In this document: positions 8,159-16,679 of the stretch, one piece after another
How positions within the stretch are numbered: the first letter of the stretch is position 1
How the letters are laid out: each line of letters starts with the position of its first letter
NCBI RefSeq assembly: GCF_004359375.1
Contig: NZ_CP034726.1
Location: forward strand, 868,001 to 932,000
DNA: 64,000 nt
Origin: Acetilactobacillus jinshanensis
Lineage (GTDB): Bacteria > Bacillota > Bacilli > Lactobacillales > Lactobacillaceae
Reading direction: 5' to 3'
The notes under the pieces: model-generated
Databases searched by the model: none
Seen by the model: the letters and a program-made list of their open reading frames with translations, nothing else
What the model was told of the DNA's origin: nothing
Position numbers and translations under genes: made by a program

Positions 8159-8530
8159 TTGGCAAAGCAATGGGATCCACAACTATTGAAATCGTTAACG
8201 AACGAACAGACGATCAAGGTAGCCCCTGATTATGCAGACCATCGAGCTTTAACACCGATCATCGTCTGGTTCGTCAGGGTCGGTAATGATCTGTACGTTC
8301 GAGCGTATCGCGGTCCTAGGTCAAAATGGTATCAGTCTGCTGTTAAACAGGGGACTGGACAAGCCGAATTAGACGGCCATCAGTTAAGCGTTAAGTTCGC
8401 ACCGGTCGATCGGTCTTCGTTCGTAAACAAGACCGTTAACCAGGAATACCTGGCTAAGTACCACGGTAACTCGATGCTATGGATGGTTGAAAACGCTCTG
8501 GATTCAACTTTGAAGGTCAGTCCAAAATGA
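8159..8530 (+). CDS. DUF2255 family protein
   Basis: 123 residues with the DUF2255 pattern LYVRAYRGPRSKWYQSAV and a C-terminal LKVSPK. The family has a small split-barrel-like fold and no settled function. Start is TTG at 8159 behind GAAGGTAA. Its stop overlaps the start of the next gene (ATGATG), so the two are translationally coupled. Confidence 0.8.
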   Translation: MAKQWDPQLLKSLTNEQTIKVAPDYADHRALTPIIVWFVRVGNDLYVRAYRGPRSKWYQSAVKQGTGQAELDGHQLSVKFAPVDRSSFVNKTVNQEYLAKYHGNSMLWMVENALDSTLKVSPK

Positions 8531-9198
8531 TGAAAGTAAAGTTAACTCGACAGGATCCAAATCGAATGCGAACCCGTGTGCTAGCCTTATTAGTTGGTTT
8601 GGCGCTAAATGCGTTTGGTAATGCTTTGACCGTTTCGTCGAACACCGGGTCAGCAGTCTATACCGCTGCATCAGTCGATTTGTATGAATTGACTGGGATC
8701 GGCATCAGTATCTACATCTTTGGATGGGGCTTACTGAACGCCATTATTAACCAGTTTCTGATTCGGCACGTTGACGTAATGCGTTTCTGTAAAGGAATTT
8801 TCTATACCTTTTTCTTCAGTTATTTTATCGATATATTTACCCACGGTTTAAACTGGCTGGGCTTACCCCAGTGCAGTTGGTTATTTCGAACGATTATTTC
8901 GTTGATCGGAGTTACCTTAATTGGGGTCTCAATCTCGATCTACCAGCGGGCTAATTTATTAATGCATCCAAACGATGATATGTCTAACATTTTACGTTTT
9001 GATTATTTACACGGCAGCGCCGTCTGGTCACAGGTGCTTGATTTAACGTTACCCGTGATCGCGATCATCGTCTGTTCACTAATGCTGTGGCATGTTTATG
9101 CCGTCAGCATCGCTACCGTCTGCTACTTCTTCCTGACCGGACCGGTTATCAAATACAGTGATAAGTGGATCTGGCCGAGCTTGAAGCATAATTTCTAG
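8527..9198 (+). CDS. YczE/YitT-type integral membrane protein
   Basis: 223 residues with about five to six hydrophobic segments. It starts with a basic stretch (NRMRTRVLALLVGLALNAFG) and has a GNALTVSSNTGSAVY segment typical of the YczE/YyaS group. Function is unknown in the family. It overlaps the DUF2255 gene at its start and precedes the zinc-ribbon gene by 13 bases, so the three genes form an operon. Confidence 0.75.
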   Translation: MMKVKLTRQDPNRMRTRVLALLVGLALNAFGNALTVSSNTGSAVYTAASVDLYELTGIGISIYIFGWGLLNAIINQFLIRHVDVMRFCKGIFYTFFFSYFIDIFTHGLNWLGLPQCSWLFRTIISLIGVTLIGVSISIYQRANLLMHPNDDMSNILRFDYLHGSAVWSQVLDLTLPVIAIIVCSLMLWHVYAVSIATVCYFFLTGPVIKYSDKWIWPSLKHNF

Positions 9199-9211
9199 GA
9201 GGTGTTCCTCT

Positions 9212-9730
9212 ATGAAAACTTGTCCACATTGTGGTCAGTTAATTAAATCTGATGCTGTAATTTGCCCGTACTGTGGCTACCAGCAATCTCGGATTTCACG
9301 AGATGAACATTCAAATCATAGTTATACCGACCCTGATCAAAACGAAGGTCAGCGTACTCATAACGTCCTGAAGTATTCGAAAGCTAAATTGACTGGCTTA
9401 GACTGGATTGCTTTGATCCTTAACGTTTTAGATGCAGGAACGTTGTTCTTCCTGGGTGTTCAAGGCTTGATTCGACCGTTCTACATCAATAACGTTGGAA
9501 CGTTTGTAACCGTAATCCTTAGTCTTTTCGGATTCATCGCAATTTGTTTTCAGATTCATCAAAACAGAGTCAATCGATTGCCGAACTGGGCATCGTTTGT
9601 CGCCATGATTGGTGATCTTAGTGTCTTCTTTATGATATTCATGTTTAATCAACGAGTTTTACTGATTAGTCTGGTAATCCTTGTTGTGGCATTGTTGATG
9701 TTTGATCATGAATTACGTAAGACCTATTAA
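9212..9730 (+). CDS. Zinc-ribbon membrane protein
   Basis: 172 residues. The N-terminus holds a zinc ribbon with paired CPHC and CPYC motifs in the first 22 residues, then a hydrophilic linker, then about four hydrophobic segments from residue 63 to the end. The ATG follows AGGAGG. Many Firmicute proteins share this plan without a known function. It is the last gene of the 8159-9730 unit. Confidence 0.8.
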   Translation: MKTCPHCGQLIKSDAVICPYCGYQQSRISRDEHSNHSYTDPDQNEGQRTHNVLKYSKAKLTGLDWIALILNVLDAGTLFFLGVQGLIRPFYINNVGTFVTVILSLFGFIAICFQIHQNRVNRLPNWASFVAMIGDLSVFFMIFMFNQRVLLISLVILVVALLMFDHELRKTY

Positions 9731-9750
9731 AAAATACATAAGACAGTAAA

Positions 9751-9785
9751 ATGCCCGGATTTTCTGAAATCCGGGCATTTTTTGA
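9751..9785. terminator. Bidirectional terminator
   Basis: ATGCCCGGATTT pairs with AAATCCGGGCAT around TCTG, with T-runs on both strands. It separates the convergent zinc-ribbon and deoxyribosyltransferase genes. Confidence 0.9.
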
Positions 9786-9838
9786 TGGGATTAAATAGTT
9801 GATTAAATATGTGGATAATGATTAAGGATTGACTAAAT

Positions 9839-10282
9839 TTAAAAGACTTTACCTTCGAAAGGCTTAGTTGGACATGATTTAAAATCATACTTAGCAAGTT
9901 CATCAGCACTGGTTAAGTAGGCATCACAGCACATGCCAATCATCAAGTTGGTGTGTTCTTTTGGATCGAACTTAACGACGACGATCTTTTTACCGGCTTG
10001 TCTAGCCATGCCTAATTCGAATGACGTTCCACTGTCAACGTCGCCACCGTCCATGTCGATGATGGCAACGACCGTTTTACAGCCGTGAACTCTTTGAACG
10101 TCCAGATTATAGATTTGCCGGCCCCACTGAACGGTATTCTGTGGATAGTCAGCCTTTTGGTAGTGGAGTGGGGAATAAAAGCTGTGAACGGTCGGGTTCT
10201 TTTTCAACGCGTTTTCGACTGCGTGGACCCGTTTGATCTGAAGCGGACTGAAAAACGGGGCTGCTAAATAGACTTGATCCAT
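9839..10282 (-). CDS. ndt: Nucleoside 2-deoxyribosyltransferase
   Basis: 147 residues, close to the usual 157 of lactobacillar NDT. The N-terminus VYLAAPFFS and the motif DVDSGTSFELG carry the nucleophilic Glu89. The family swaps bases between deoxynucleosides, which suits organisms that depend on external deoxynucleosides. The deoxynucleoside kinase gene lies directly upstream on the same strand (35 bases), so the two are probably co-transcribed: exchange the base, then phosphorylate. Confidence 0.93.
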   Translation of the reverse strand: MDQVYLAAPFFSPLQIKRVHAVENALKKNPTVHSFYSPLHYQKADYPQNTVQWGRQIYNLDVQRVHGCKTVVAIIDMDGGDVDSGTSFELGMARQAGKKIVVVKFDPKEHTNLMIGMCCDAYLTSADELAKYDFKSCPTKPFEGKVF

Positions 10283-10317
10283 AATTAATTATCACCTTTT
10301 AATTGAATGCTTATTTA

Positions 10318-10989
10318 TTATTTAGCGTGGACTTTCTTTAAAGCCTTATCGATTTTATTGAGAACGATCTCTAGGTCACGATGGCTGCTTACAAAGTCAT
10401 ATTTGTCACCATCGATAATTAAGAGTGGGGATGCATCGTACTGTTTAGCCCAGACGGCATAGTACTTAAGTAAATTCTTGTAGTACTTCGTCAATGCCGG
10501 ATTTTGGCTGGGTTGTTCGTACGGACGGTCACGCTTTTCGATTCGGTGAAGCATCGTATGGTAATTGACCTTGATGAGGATCATCAAGTCAGGCGACTTT
10601 TTATGAGCTGCGTACGGTAGTTCTTCCATCATGTTGGCCAGTAGGCTCTGGTAAATATCCCATTCTGGTTTGGTGGCGTTGCCCATTTCATAATTCATCT
10701 TCATAAAAAGACGATCTTCATAAATGGAGCGATCTAAGACGTTGTTGTCTTCCTGCATGGCTTCTTTAATCATCTTAAAACGGATGTTTAAGAAATAAAT
10801 CTGCAGTAAGAAGGTGTATGGATTGGTCTTCCATTTACCTTCAGCAACTAATTTATTACCACGATAGAATAGCGGTAAAACGGGGTTATTTTTCACGGGT
10901 TCATAAAACGGTTTGGAGCCGAGGTGTTTTGACAGCTTTTCGGTTAGACTAGTCTTTCCAGCTCCGATAACGCCTGCTAATGTGATCAA
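10318..10989 (-). CDS. Deoxynucleoside kinase (dAK/dGK-like)
   Basis: 223 residues of the deoxynucleoside kinase family. It has the P-loop GVIGAGKTS near residues 6-14, NVLDRSIYEDRLF with the DRS motif, and an Arg-rich lid (HRIEKRDRPYEQ). It phosphorylates purine or pyrimidine deoxynucleosides to monophosphates. The start appears to be TTG at 10989; AAAGGGA lies about 12 bases upstream, longer than usual, so translation may be weak or the true start one codon earlier at ATC. Lactobacilli often carry two tandem kinase subunits; only one is here. Confidence 0.88.
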   Translation of the reverse strand: MITLAGVIGAGKTSLTEKLSKHLGSKPFYEPVKNNPVLPLFYRGNKLVAEGKWKTNPYTFLLQIYFLNIRFKMIKEAMQEDNNVLDRSIYEDRLFMKMNYEMGNATKPEWDIYQSLLANMMEELPYAAHKKSPDLMILIKVNYHTMLHRIEKRDRPYEQPSQNPALTKYYKNLLKYYAVWAKQYDASPLLIIDGDKYDFVSSHRDLEIVLNKIDKALKKVHAK

Positions 10990-11186
10990 GATGAGATAAC
11001 ATCCCTTTCCGTATCATTTGTTCAACGATTAACAAGTTACCACGAAACCGGCTTGAAAACAAGCCATAATACAAGATATAGTATATCATTTTGAATATGC
11101 TCATAGATATGGTACATTTATTTTGCAATATAGTGAAGACATTAACAAAGAATTGATAAATTATAATTCGAAGGGATGAAAACATC

Positions 11187-11627
11187 ATGGTAAGAGTATT
11201 TATCAGCGCACCGTTTTTCAGCGATAATCAAGTTAATAAAGTTAAGACTTTAGAATGGGCTTTGAAGAAGAATCCCACGGTCGATAGTTTTTACTCGGCT
11301 CGTTTAGAACAAGGAACCAACTCCGAACCTGGTAGTTTGCAGTGGGGTAAAGAAATTTATCATCGTGACATGAACGGTTTGAAGTCGAGTGATGTCGTGG
11401 TGGCCATTCTGGACTTCGATGGCCATGATATTGATAGCGGCACTTCTTATGAGATTGGTCAAGCTAAAGCTTTAGGCAAACCGGTGATTGCGTTACGGAC
11501 CGATCGCAGTAAAACTAATCTAATGATCGGTGCCAGTGCCGACGCGTCCTTTAATAGTATTAAACCTTTGGTTGATTATGACTTTAATCATGTTAAACCG
11601 AATGCCTTTAAAGGTCAGTTGTGCTAG
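11187..11627 (+). CDS. Nucleoside 2-deoxyribosyltransferase, second copy
   Basis: 146 residues with the same plan as the copy at 9839-10282 (RVFISAPFFS, DIDSGTSYEIG with Glu89). The two are clear paralogues but well diverged, for example around residues 40-50. It is transcribed away from the kinase gene, sharing an AT-rich divergent promoter region at 10990-11186. Two copies suggest different base preference (purine-only versus general), which sequence cannot decide here. Confidence 0.93.
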   Translation: MVRVFISAPFFSDNQVNKVKTLEWALKKNPTVDSFYSARLEQGTNSEPGSLQWGKEIYHRDMNGLKSSDVVVAILDFDGHDIDSGTSYEIGQAKALGKPVIALRTDRSKTNLMIGASADASFNSIKPLVDYDFNHVKPNAFKGQLC

Positions 11628-11696
11628 CGATAAAAAATAGCCGCCAAATAATTTGACGACTAATGTATTTTACGTTCGAAAATTTAAAGACTTTAT

Positions 11697-12238
11697 TTAA
11701 TACCAGTGATGAGCTTGCCAGAACCGTTTAGCGTTTTGCCAAGATCCATATCGAGAATGGACGTAGGCATCAGCCACCTTAACCTGATGCTGATGATTTA
11801 GATTAATGTGACCGTTCTTACGACCTAAGTAGGACGGATCCAGCTGGAAATAGCCGATACAGCGGCCACCGTAGCTAAGGATGTTCCATCGATGACCTGA
11901 TTCATGGAACGAGATCCAGTTTCTGGCGCTGAGTTCAGAGTTACTTAAGCCATCACGGAACCAGTCGTTTTTAGTTGGTTTCTGGCTAGCTTGTTTCCGG
12001 ACGTGTTTAGCAAGTTTAGGTTTTTGCTGACCTTTGACCTGTTGCTTAGTGTTTCTGACGCCCTGATGAGTAGTAACGGACGGTTTGGTCGAATTAAGAT
12101 TGTGGCCACGTTTCTTACGGTGCCAACGCTTCTTTTTATTGTTCATTTTACGTTGATGCGTCATCATGGCGCTTTGCTGATTACTTTTAGCGTGAGCGGA
12201 ATGATTGGATTTAACGTTCGTAGCTGAAAAGGTGAGTA
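11697..12238 (-). pseudogene. APF-type surface protein, 3' part after IS insertion
   Basis: The C-terminal 75 residues are the aggregation-promoting-factor or resuscitation-factor-like domain: ARNWISFHESGHRWN, then GRCIGYFQLDPSYLG, ending RYGSWQNAKRFWQAHHWY. Before it lies a basic linker rich in Lys, Arg and Gln. There is no signal peptide: the open frame begins at a TGA right at the edge of the inserted element, and the first internal ATG (12167) has no ribosome binding site. The first residues of this frame (LLTFSATNVKS) look like the second half of a signal peptide whose first half is at 13884-13938. Confidence 0.8.
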
Positions 12239-12468
12239 GTCAACAACTCGGCACTAAAGTACCGAGCTTGTAACTCACATGGCGACTAATGTTCAATAGT
12301 CGTCATACCTGTGGTAGTTAGTGCATACCTAACGGTATGCTTCCACGGCAAAGCGGTTACATTGACCTATCAGTATTCAGTGGTAGGTCGTTGGGCTAGT
12401 TGATAAGTAGCCCTAACTACTAGAGATATACTCCAATAGTTATCACGGTTGGTTACGTGACTTAACGT
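12239..12468 (-). ncRNA. Putative omega (guide) RNA scaffold of TnpB
   Basis: The 230 bases between the tnpB stop and the right end hold no ORF but several hairpins, including CATACCGTTAGGTATG and the terminal CTCGG hairpin. In characterised TnpB systems the guide RNA comes from this region and its guide is the DNA just outside the right end. Here that would be the APF-type gene downstream of 12239. Existence as an RNA is inferred, not shown. Confidence 0.45.
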
Positions 12469-13728
12469 TTAAAACAAGGCGAGTTGCCCGTTATCTTTGA
12501 TAATCAGATTAGGATTAATCGTTGGCTTGAAGTGCTTCTTGATTGATTGCACTTTTTGCTGACCGAGCCATCTAATGTTCATTGCTCCGATACGGTCGTC
12601 ATTCGAGCTATATTCACAGTATTCACAGATATACTTATGGATATGGTGCTGACGATTTTGAGCTAGAACTCGTCCGCAATGCGGGCAACGCTGACTAGTG
12701 TATTTAGGATTAATTTTAATCACGATTGACTGGTTGAGTTTTGCTTTGTATTTAAGAAACTGTTCTAATTGGTAGAACGTCCAAGTTACTTGCGAGTAAC
12801 GGTATTTCTTAGATACCTGTTCAGTGCTAAATCTAACGCCACGTAAATCTTCTAAAACGAACGTAGTTCGTTTGCCATAATGTCTGACGAGTGCCTTACT
12901 GACACGGTGGTTTACATTGGTCATCCAACGGTTTTCTCGTCCACTTATTGATTTTAATTTACGTTTTGCTGATTTAGTTCCCTTAGCTTGTAGGACTGCA
13001 CGGTGCTTTAAGAAATGACACCGTTTACGTCTAATCTTCAAGCCGTTAAAGCTCAATGAGTGCCTATGATTATCATAAGTATACGCTAAAAATCTTAATC
13101 CACGGTCAATACCTACGGTATTCTCAGTTTGCTTATGATAATCGAAATCTGGGGTATCAACAGTACATGCAATATGCAAGTACCAGTGTCCTTGTCTGTT
13201 AAGCAACTTAGCTGTGCCTAACTTATGTGTCATACCGAGATATTTCTTAAAATATTTTGGTAAATAGTAATCAAGGACAGCACGCTTTTTAAGGGTATTG
13301 ACTGATAAATGATTACAGTTATCAGTCAAACTCCAGTCACGGTTAGCTACTAAGTCAGCTTGAGGTCGATTAAATTTAATCGGGTTCCACAGCCAACCAA
13401 TATTCTTATAACCGTGATACCACTGTTTAGTGTTCTGATTTTGAAACGAATAAGACTTGTGCCGAAGTTGCGTATCTACACTTTGGTATCGGGCTTTAAT
13501 CGTTCTTGGGACTGATACTGCTAATTGAGATTTAAGTCCGTATTTAGCTCGTATCGTTCGGTATGTTAAACAATGGAATGCCGTAACCGAAAGGTTACAG
13601 TTATGCTTAAAGTAAACTCTTGAAGCATAATTACAGGCTTTACGATATTGCTCACAGACTTGTGAGAATAGTAAGCCTTGTTGCTGACTAGGATATAACC
13701 TAGTTTTTAATACGATTGCTTGTTTAAT
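12469..13728 (-). CDS. tnpB: TnpB RNA-guided nuclease (IS605 family)
   Basis: An open frame of 419 codons. It has the RuvC residues GIDRG, VLEDLRG and NDDRIGAMNI, and a zinc finger CPHC followed by CEYC, so catalytic parts are intact. Residues 1-12 read IKQAIVLKTRLY, the usual TnpB start, but no ATG, GTG or TTG occurs before 13329. ATT at 13728 follows GGTGA at good spacing and may be the start; otherwise the start codon is lost and only a 286-residue truncated form from TTG 13329 is made. An in-frame TAG lies about 20 bases further upstream. Confidence 0.85.
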   Translation of the reverse strand: MKQAIVLKTRLYPSQQQGLLFSQVCEQYRKACNYASRVYFKHNCNLSVTAFHCLTYRTIRAKYGLKSQLAVSVPRTIKARYQSVDTQLRHKSYSFQNQNTKQWYHGYKNIGWLWNPIKFNRPQADLVANRDWSLTDNCNHLSVNTLKKRAVLDYYLPKYFKKYLGMTHKLGTAKLLNRQGHWYLHIACTVDTPDFDYHKQTENTVGIDRGLRFLAYTYDNHRHSLSFNGLKIRRKRCHFLKHRAVLQAKGTKSAKRKLKSISGRENRWMTNVNHRVSKALVRHYGKRTTFVLEDLRGVRFSTEQVSKKYRYSQVTWTFYQLEQFLKYKAKLNQSIVIKINPKYTSQRCPHCGRVLAQNRQHHIHKYICEYCEYSSNDDRIGAMNIRWLGQQKVQSIKKHFKPTINPNLIIKDNGQLALF

Positions 13729-13817
13729 AAGGAGTTCACCACTTTTCTACGAAGTGCAGTATATTAGATAATCCCTATTACCACAAGCATTTTGACTACA
13801 ACTTGAAAGGAAGTGAA

Positions 13818-13879
13818 GAGCAAAATCTACGCAATGCCTCTCGGCAATAAATTACCGAGTATCTTTGCGGATTTTGCTC
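13818..13879. repeat. Left-end palindrome of the IS element
   Basis: A 62-base imperfect palindrome. The outer arms GAGCAAAATC and GATTTTGCTC pair perfectly, the middle CGCAA/TTGCG and the inner CTCGG/CCGAG also pair. The inner hairpin matches the right-end hairpin of the element. Confidence 0.7.
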
Positions 13880-13883
13880 GATT

Positions 13884-13938
13884 TAGATGAAATTATGGAT
13901 AATAAACCAGTCATCAATTTCTTACCTAATTTTTTCAT
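13884..13938 (-). pseudogene. APF-type surface protein, 5' part (signal peptide start)
   Basis: ATG at 13938 follows GAGGTG and opens MKKLGKKLMTGLLSIIS, a basic n-region and the first half of a hydrophobic core. The frame then runs into the IS left end. Joined to LLTFSATNVKS at the other side of the element it rebuilds a normal secretion signal, so the insertion lies within the signal-peptide codons. Confidence 0.7.
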
Positions 13939-14025
13939 GAATTTCACCTCGGATTAAGACCACATTTTTATAATAGCTCATTATGAAAATGTTCGTTAAT
14001 TTCAGGTGGCAGAAAAGTAAACCCT

Positions 14026-14054
14026 TTGTACTCCTTACTGATTAGTAGTAATCT
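14026..14054 (+). promoter_or_regulatory. Putative promoter
   Basis: TTGTAC and TAATCT with 17 bases between, about 40 bases upstream of the oxidoreductase start. A moderate match only. Confidence 0.4.
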
Positions 14055-14093
14055 TAAGTAAGTGACAATTTAAAAGAAGAGGGCGTATATTTA

Positions 14094-15452
14094 ATGAGTA
14101 AAAAATATGACTATGACGTAATTTACATCGGCGCTGGTGTTGGATCAGTCAACGGTGCCGTACCGTTGGCCAACCGTGGCTACAAGGTTGCGATCGTTGA
14201 ATCGCAAGCTATCGGTGGTACTTGTCCGAACTGGGGCTGTACAGCTAAATATACTTTAGATGCGCCCGCTCAGTTAGCTTACCGAGCTAACCAGTTCTCA
14301 CATATCTACGGTGGCAATATACTACACGTTAACTGGAAACGTGACATGGCACGTAAGCACCGCAATATTGATAGTGGTCCGGCCACCGGAATGGAACACC
14401 GGATCAAAGCCGCCGGGATTAAGACTTATATGACTCACGGGACCTTATTGGATAACCATACCGTTAAGGTCGATGATCAAAAGATTACCGCTGATAAATT
14501 AGTCTTGGTCCCAGGGATGACACCGCACCATTTAAACGTTCCCGGAACTGAACTAACTCATGATAGCCGGAACTTCCTATCATTAGATGATTTACCGAAA
14601 CGGATGGTTGTGATCGGTACCGGTTACGTTGGGATCGAATTGGCAACCGTTGCGAATGCTGGTGGTGCTGACGTCACCGTCATGATGCACCATGATCGCC
14701 CGTTACGTGGCTTCTATGAACCATTTGCTGATCAATTGGTTAAGAGCCTAGAAAAACAGGGGATGCACTTCGTTAAGAGTGCTAAAGTTGCTGGCTTCAA
14801 GAAGTCGGGTAACCACTTAGTTGTTGAATACGGTGATCATCAGGAATTAGCTACTGACTATGTCTTAGACGCCAGTGGCCGAGTACCAAACCTTAAACAT
14901 TTAGGCTTAGAAAATACCAACGTTAAATACAACCGTCATGGAATTGAAGTTAACGGCTACATGCAGACCAGCGTACCAAATGTTTACGCTACTGGGGATG
15001 CGATCGACAGCAAGATTGAAAAGCTGTCACCAACCGCTACTTACGAAACCAAGTATTTAACTCGCTTATTGACGGGTGAAACCAATAAACCAATGGCAAT
15101 GCCTGCTGTACCGACGGCCGTCTACTCGTCACCACGAATTGCGAAAGTTGGAGTCGATGTGGATCAGGCTAAAGCAGGTAACCAGAAGCATCCCGGCAAC
15201 TTTAAGATTGTTACCAAAGATCTACGAAATCACATGTGGTACAAAGCTACCGGCCAGACACACGTTGCCGCTCGAGCATTAGTCTTTAACCGTTTTAACC
15301 GATTAGTTGGTGCTGAAGAAATCAGTGGCCGTGCCGATGATGCCATTAGTATGCTCGCTATCCTGATTTCATTACACGCCACCAATGAACAAATCGAAAA
15401 CATGGTTCGCTTGTTCCCATCACAGGCGAGTGACTTATTGAGTGATTTTTAA
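14094..15452 (+). CDS. Class I pyridine nucleotide-disulfide oxidoreductase (glutathione reductase-like)
   Basis: 452 residues. FAD site GAGVGSVNGA (13-22), redox pair GGTCPNWGC (Cys44, Cys49), NAD(P) site GTGYVGIELA, second FAD motif VYATGDA, and a C-terminal dimerisation domain. The redox segment differs from the common CLNVGC in having Pro and Trp. The C-terminal HPT motif of true glutathione reductase is not seen, so the substrate could be glutathione, another thiol or a metal ion. ATG follows an AGAGGG region. The gene opens a short unit with two small hypothetical genes. Confidence 0.85.
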   Translation: MSKKYDYDVIYIGAGVGSVNGAVPLANRGYKVAIVESQAIGGTCPNWGCTAKYTLDAPAQLAYRANQFSHIYGGNILHVNWKRDMARKHRNIDSGPATGMEHRIKAAGIKTYMTHGTLLDNHTVKVDDQKITADKLVLVPGMTPHHLNVPGTELTHDSRNFLSLDDLPKRMVVIGTGYVGIELATVANAGGADVTVMMHHDRPLRGFYEPFADQLVKSLEKQGMHFVKSAKVAGFKKSGNHLVVEYGDHQELATDYVLDASGRVPNLKHLGLENTNVKYNRHGIEVNGYMQTSVPNVYATGDAIDSKIEKLSPTATYETKYLTRLLTGETNKPMAMPAVPTAVYSSPRIAKVGVDVDQAKAGNQKHPGNFKIVTKDLRNHMWYKATGQTHVAARALVFNRFNRLVGAEEISGRADDAISMLAILISLHATNEQIENMVRLFPSQASDLLSDF

Positions 15453-15467
15453 ACGGAGGTTCAATTT

Positions 15468-15728
15468 ATGAAAAATACACAATCGTTTAATACACCAAAG
15501 GGTCTAGAAGATGTTAAGAAGAATTTTGAAGCTTGCCAAAAAGCTGTTAAGCAGGGTGATCACAAAGCAGCCGCTAAGTATTACGACGCTGCTTTTCAGG
15601 CCACATACCTATTCCCGCCTTGCAACGTGGTAAGTTCATTACGCAATGACTTTACTAATTACCAGTTCAAGAACATTCCTGGTGATTTAAAGGTCATTAA
15701 TGACAGCCGAGATAAAATCAGATATTAA
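15468..15728 (+). CDS. Hypothetical protein
   Basis: 86 residues starting 15 bases after the oxidoreductase, behind ACGGAGGTT. Predicted soluble, mostly helical (GLEDVKKNFEACQKAVKQGD) with a short Pro-Cys segment, LFPPCN. No family recognised; operon position suggests a link with the oxidoreductase. Confidence 0.75.
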   Translation: MKNTQSFNTPKGLEDVKKNFEACQKAVKQGDHKAAAKYYDAAFQATYLFPPCNVVSSLRNDFTNYQFKNIPGDLKVINDSRDKIRY

Positions 15729-15750
15729 ACCCGCTAAAGGATGAATTATT

Positions 15751-16083
15751 GTGATTGATACACAAACGTTATTCAACGAATTAGCACGAATTATGAATGA
15801 TAATGCAGACGACTTCTACTGCCGGGTTAGTCTAGATCGCTACTTCGAACCAAATCGTGACAAAGATTTAGACTGGACCTGGAAAGCTGTTGTCGGCCAC
15901 AAGTATGATCATCGGTTTTACGTTACGGTGACCAGCTTTGGCGTTACCAATGCTTCATCACTTTTAAGTAGTGACTACAGCGAAGAAACCAAGAAGCACG
16001 CTTATCAACTCTTAAATTCCTACGCTAATTACTTATCAACGATTTATGATAAGGTAGTTGCTAAGATGAACCAGAATAAATAG
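15751..16083 (+). CDS. Hypothetical protein
   Basis: 110 residues from a GTG start behind AAAGGATG. Acidic N-terminal half with aromatic residues (LDWTWKAVVGHKYDHRFYV) and a helical C-terminus. No signal peptide, membrane segment or known motif. It ends the unit that starts with the oxidoreductase, with a terminator following. Confidence 0.75.
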   Translation: MIDTQTLFNELARIMNDNADDFYCRVSLDRYFEPNRDKDLDWTWKAVVGHKYDHRFYVTVTSFGVTNASSLLSSDYSEETKKHAYQLLNSYANYLSTIYDKVVAKMNQNK

Positions 16084-16106
16084 TCAAAATTAATTAATCA
16101 ATTTGG

Positions 16107-16130
16107 AATCCCGTTTGGCGGGATTTTTTT
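16107..16130 (+). terminator. Terminator of the 14094-16083 unit
   Basis: AATCCC and GGGATT pair around CGTTTGGC and are followed by seven T residues. Confidence 0.85.
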
Positions 16131-16149
16131 ATTTTGGAGGGTATTATTC

Positions 16150-16602
16150 GTGAAAACATTATTTATTAACGCTAGTATCCATCGACACGGTCACGTGGCT
16201 AAAATGGCACATACTTTGATTGGTGGAATGCCTGATATCACGGTGAACTTAATTGATAAGAACATCAAACAGATTGGCCAGCAGGGTAGTCATCAGGATG
16301 ATTTCGCGAAAATCTGTCAGGACGTTAAAAAGGCTGACGTGGTTATATTAGGAACGCCAGTATACTGCCTTGATATGTCAGGATATCTGAAAACGTTTAT
16401 CGATCGAATGAGTGAAATCTTGGTTAACCATCTGCCCAACCCGTTTTATGGTAAAAAGATCGACCTGGTCATTAATTACGAAGTTAATCCGGAAGCCGTC
16501 AAGCACATCTCGGTCGTGGTCGAGTGTGAATGCCATGATATGCACATTAAATACGGTGGTGCCGTAAGCTCATTGGTAGAAGCTAAAAAACGACCACTGT
16601 AA
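16150..16602 (+). CDS. Flavodoxin-fold NAD(P)H-dependent oxidoreductase
   Basis: 150 residues from GTG behind GGAGGG. The N-terminus KTLFINASIHRHGH is the FMN phosphate-binding loop, and LGTPVYCLDMSGYLKTFIDR is the typical flavin-contact and dimer segment of the NADPH-dependent FMN reductase family. It is slightly shorter than most members (about 170-190). Likely a quinone, azo or flavin reductase; the substrate is unknown. Confidence 0.8.
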   Translation: MKTLFINASIHRHGHVAKMAHTLIGGMPDITVNLIDKNIKQIGQQGSHQDDFAKICQDVKKADVVILGTPVYCLDMSGYLKTFIDRMSEILVNHLPNPFYGKKIDLVINYEVNPEAVKHISVVVECECHDMHIKYGGAVSSLVEAKKRPL

Positions 16603-16679
16603 TAGTGAATAACACAAGTCATTTTATCGTGTAATCTGCTAAAATTCGTTATAGATTGAGTAAGAATCGAGGTAATAAC

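Larger units (their letters stand above)
12239..13884 (-). mobile_element. tnpB-only IS200/IS605-like element
   Basis: About 1.65 kb between the two halves of the APF-type gene. Both ends carry related hairpins: CTCGG...CCGAG near 12240-12280 (right end) and again near 13840-13860 (left end), with nearly the same loop. No tnpA transposase is present. There are no terminal inverted repeats or target duplication, as expected for this family. The ends are placed to within about 10 bases from the reading frame of the split gene. Confidence 0.75.

Noticed and set aside
10949-11188. 79-codon minus-strand frame upstream of the kinase
   Set aside because: Overlaps the kinase start in another frame, has AT-driven hydrophobic composition and no clear ribosome binding site.
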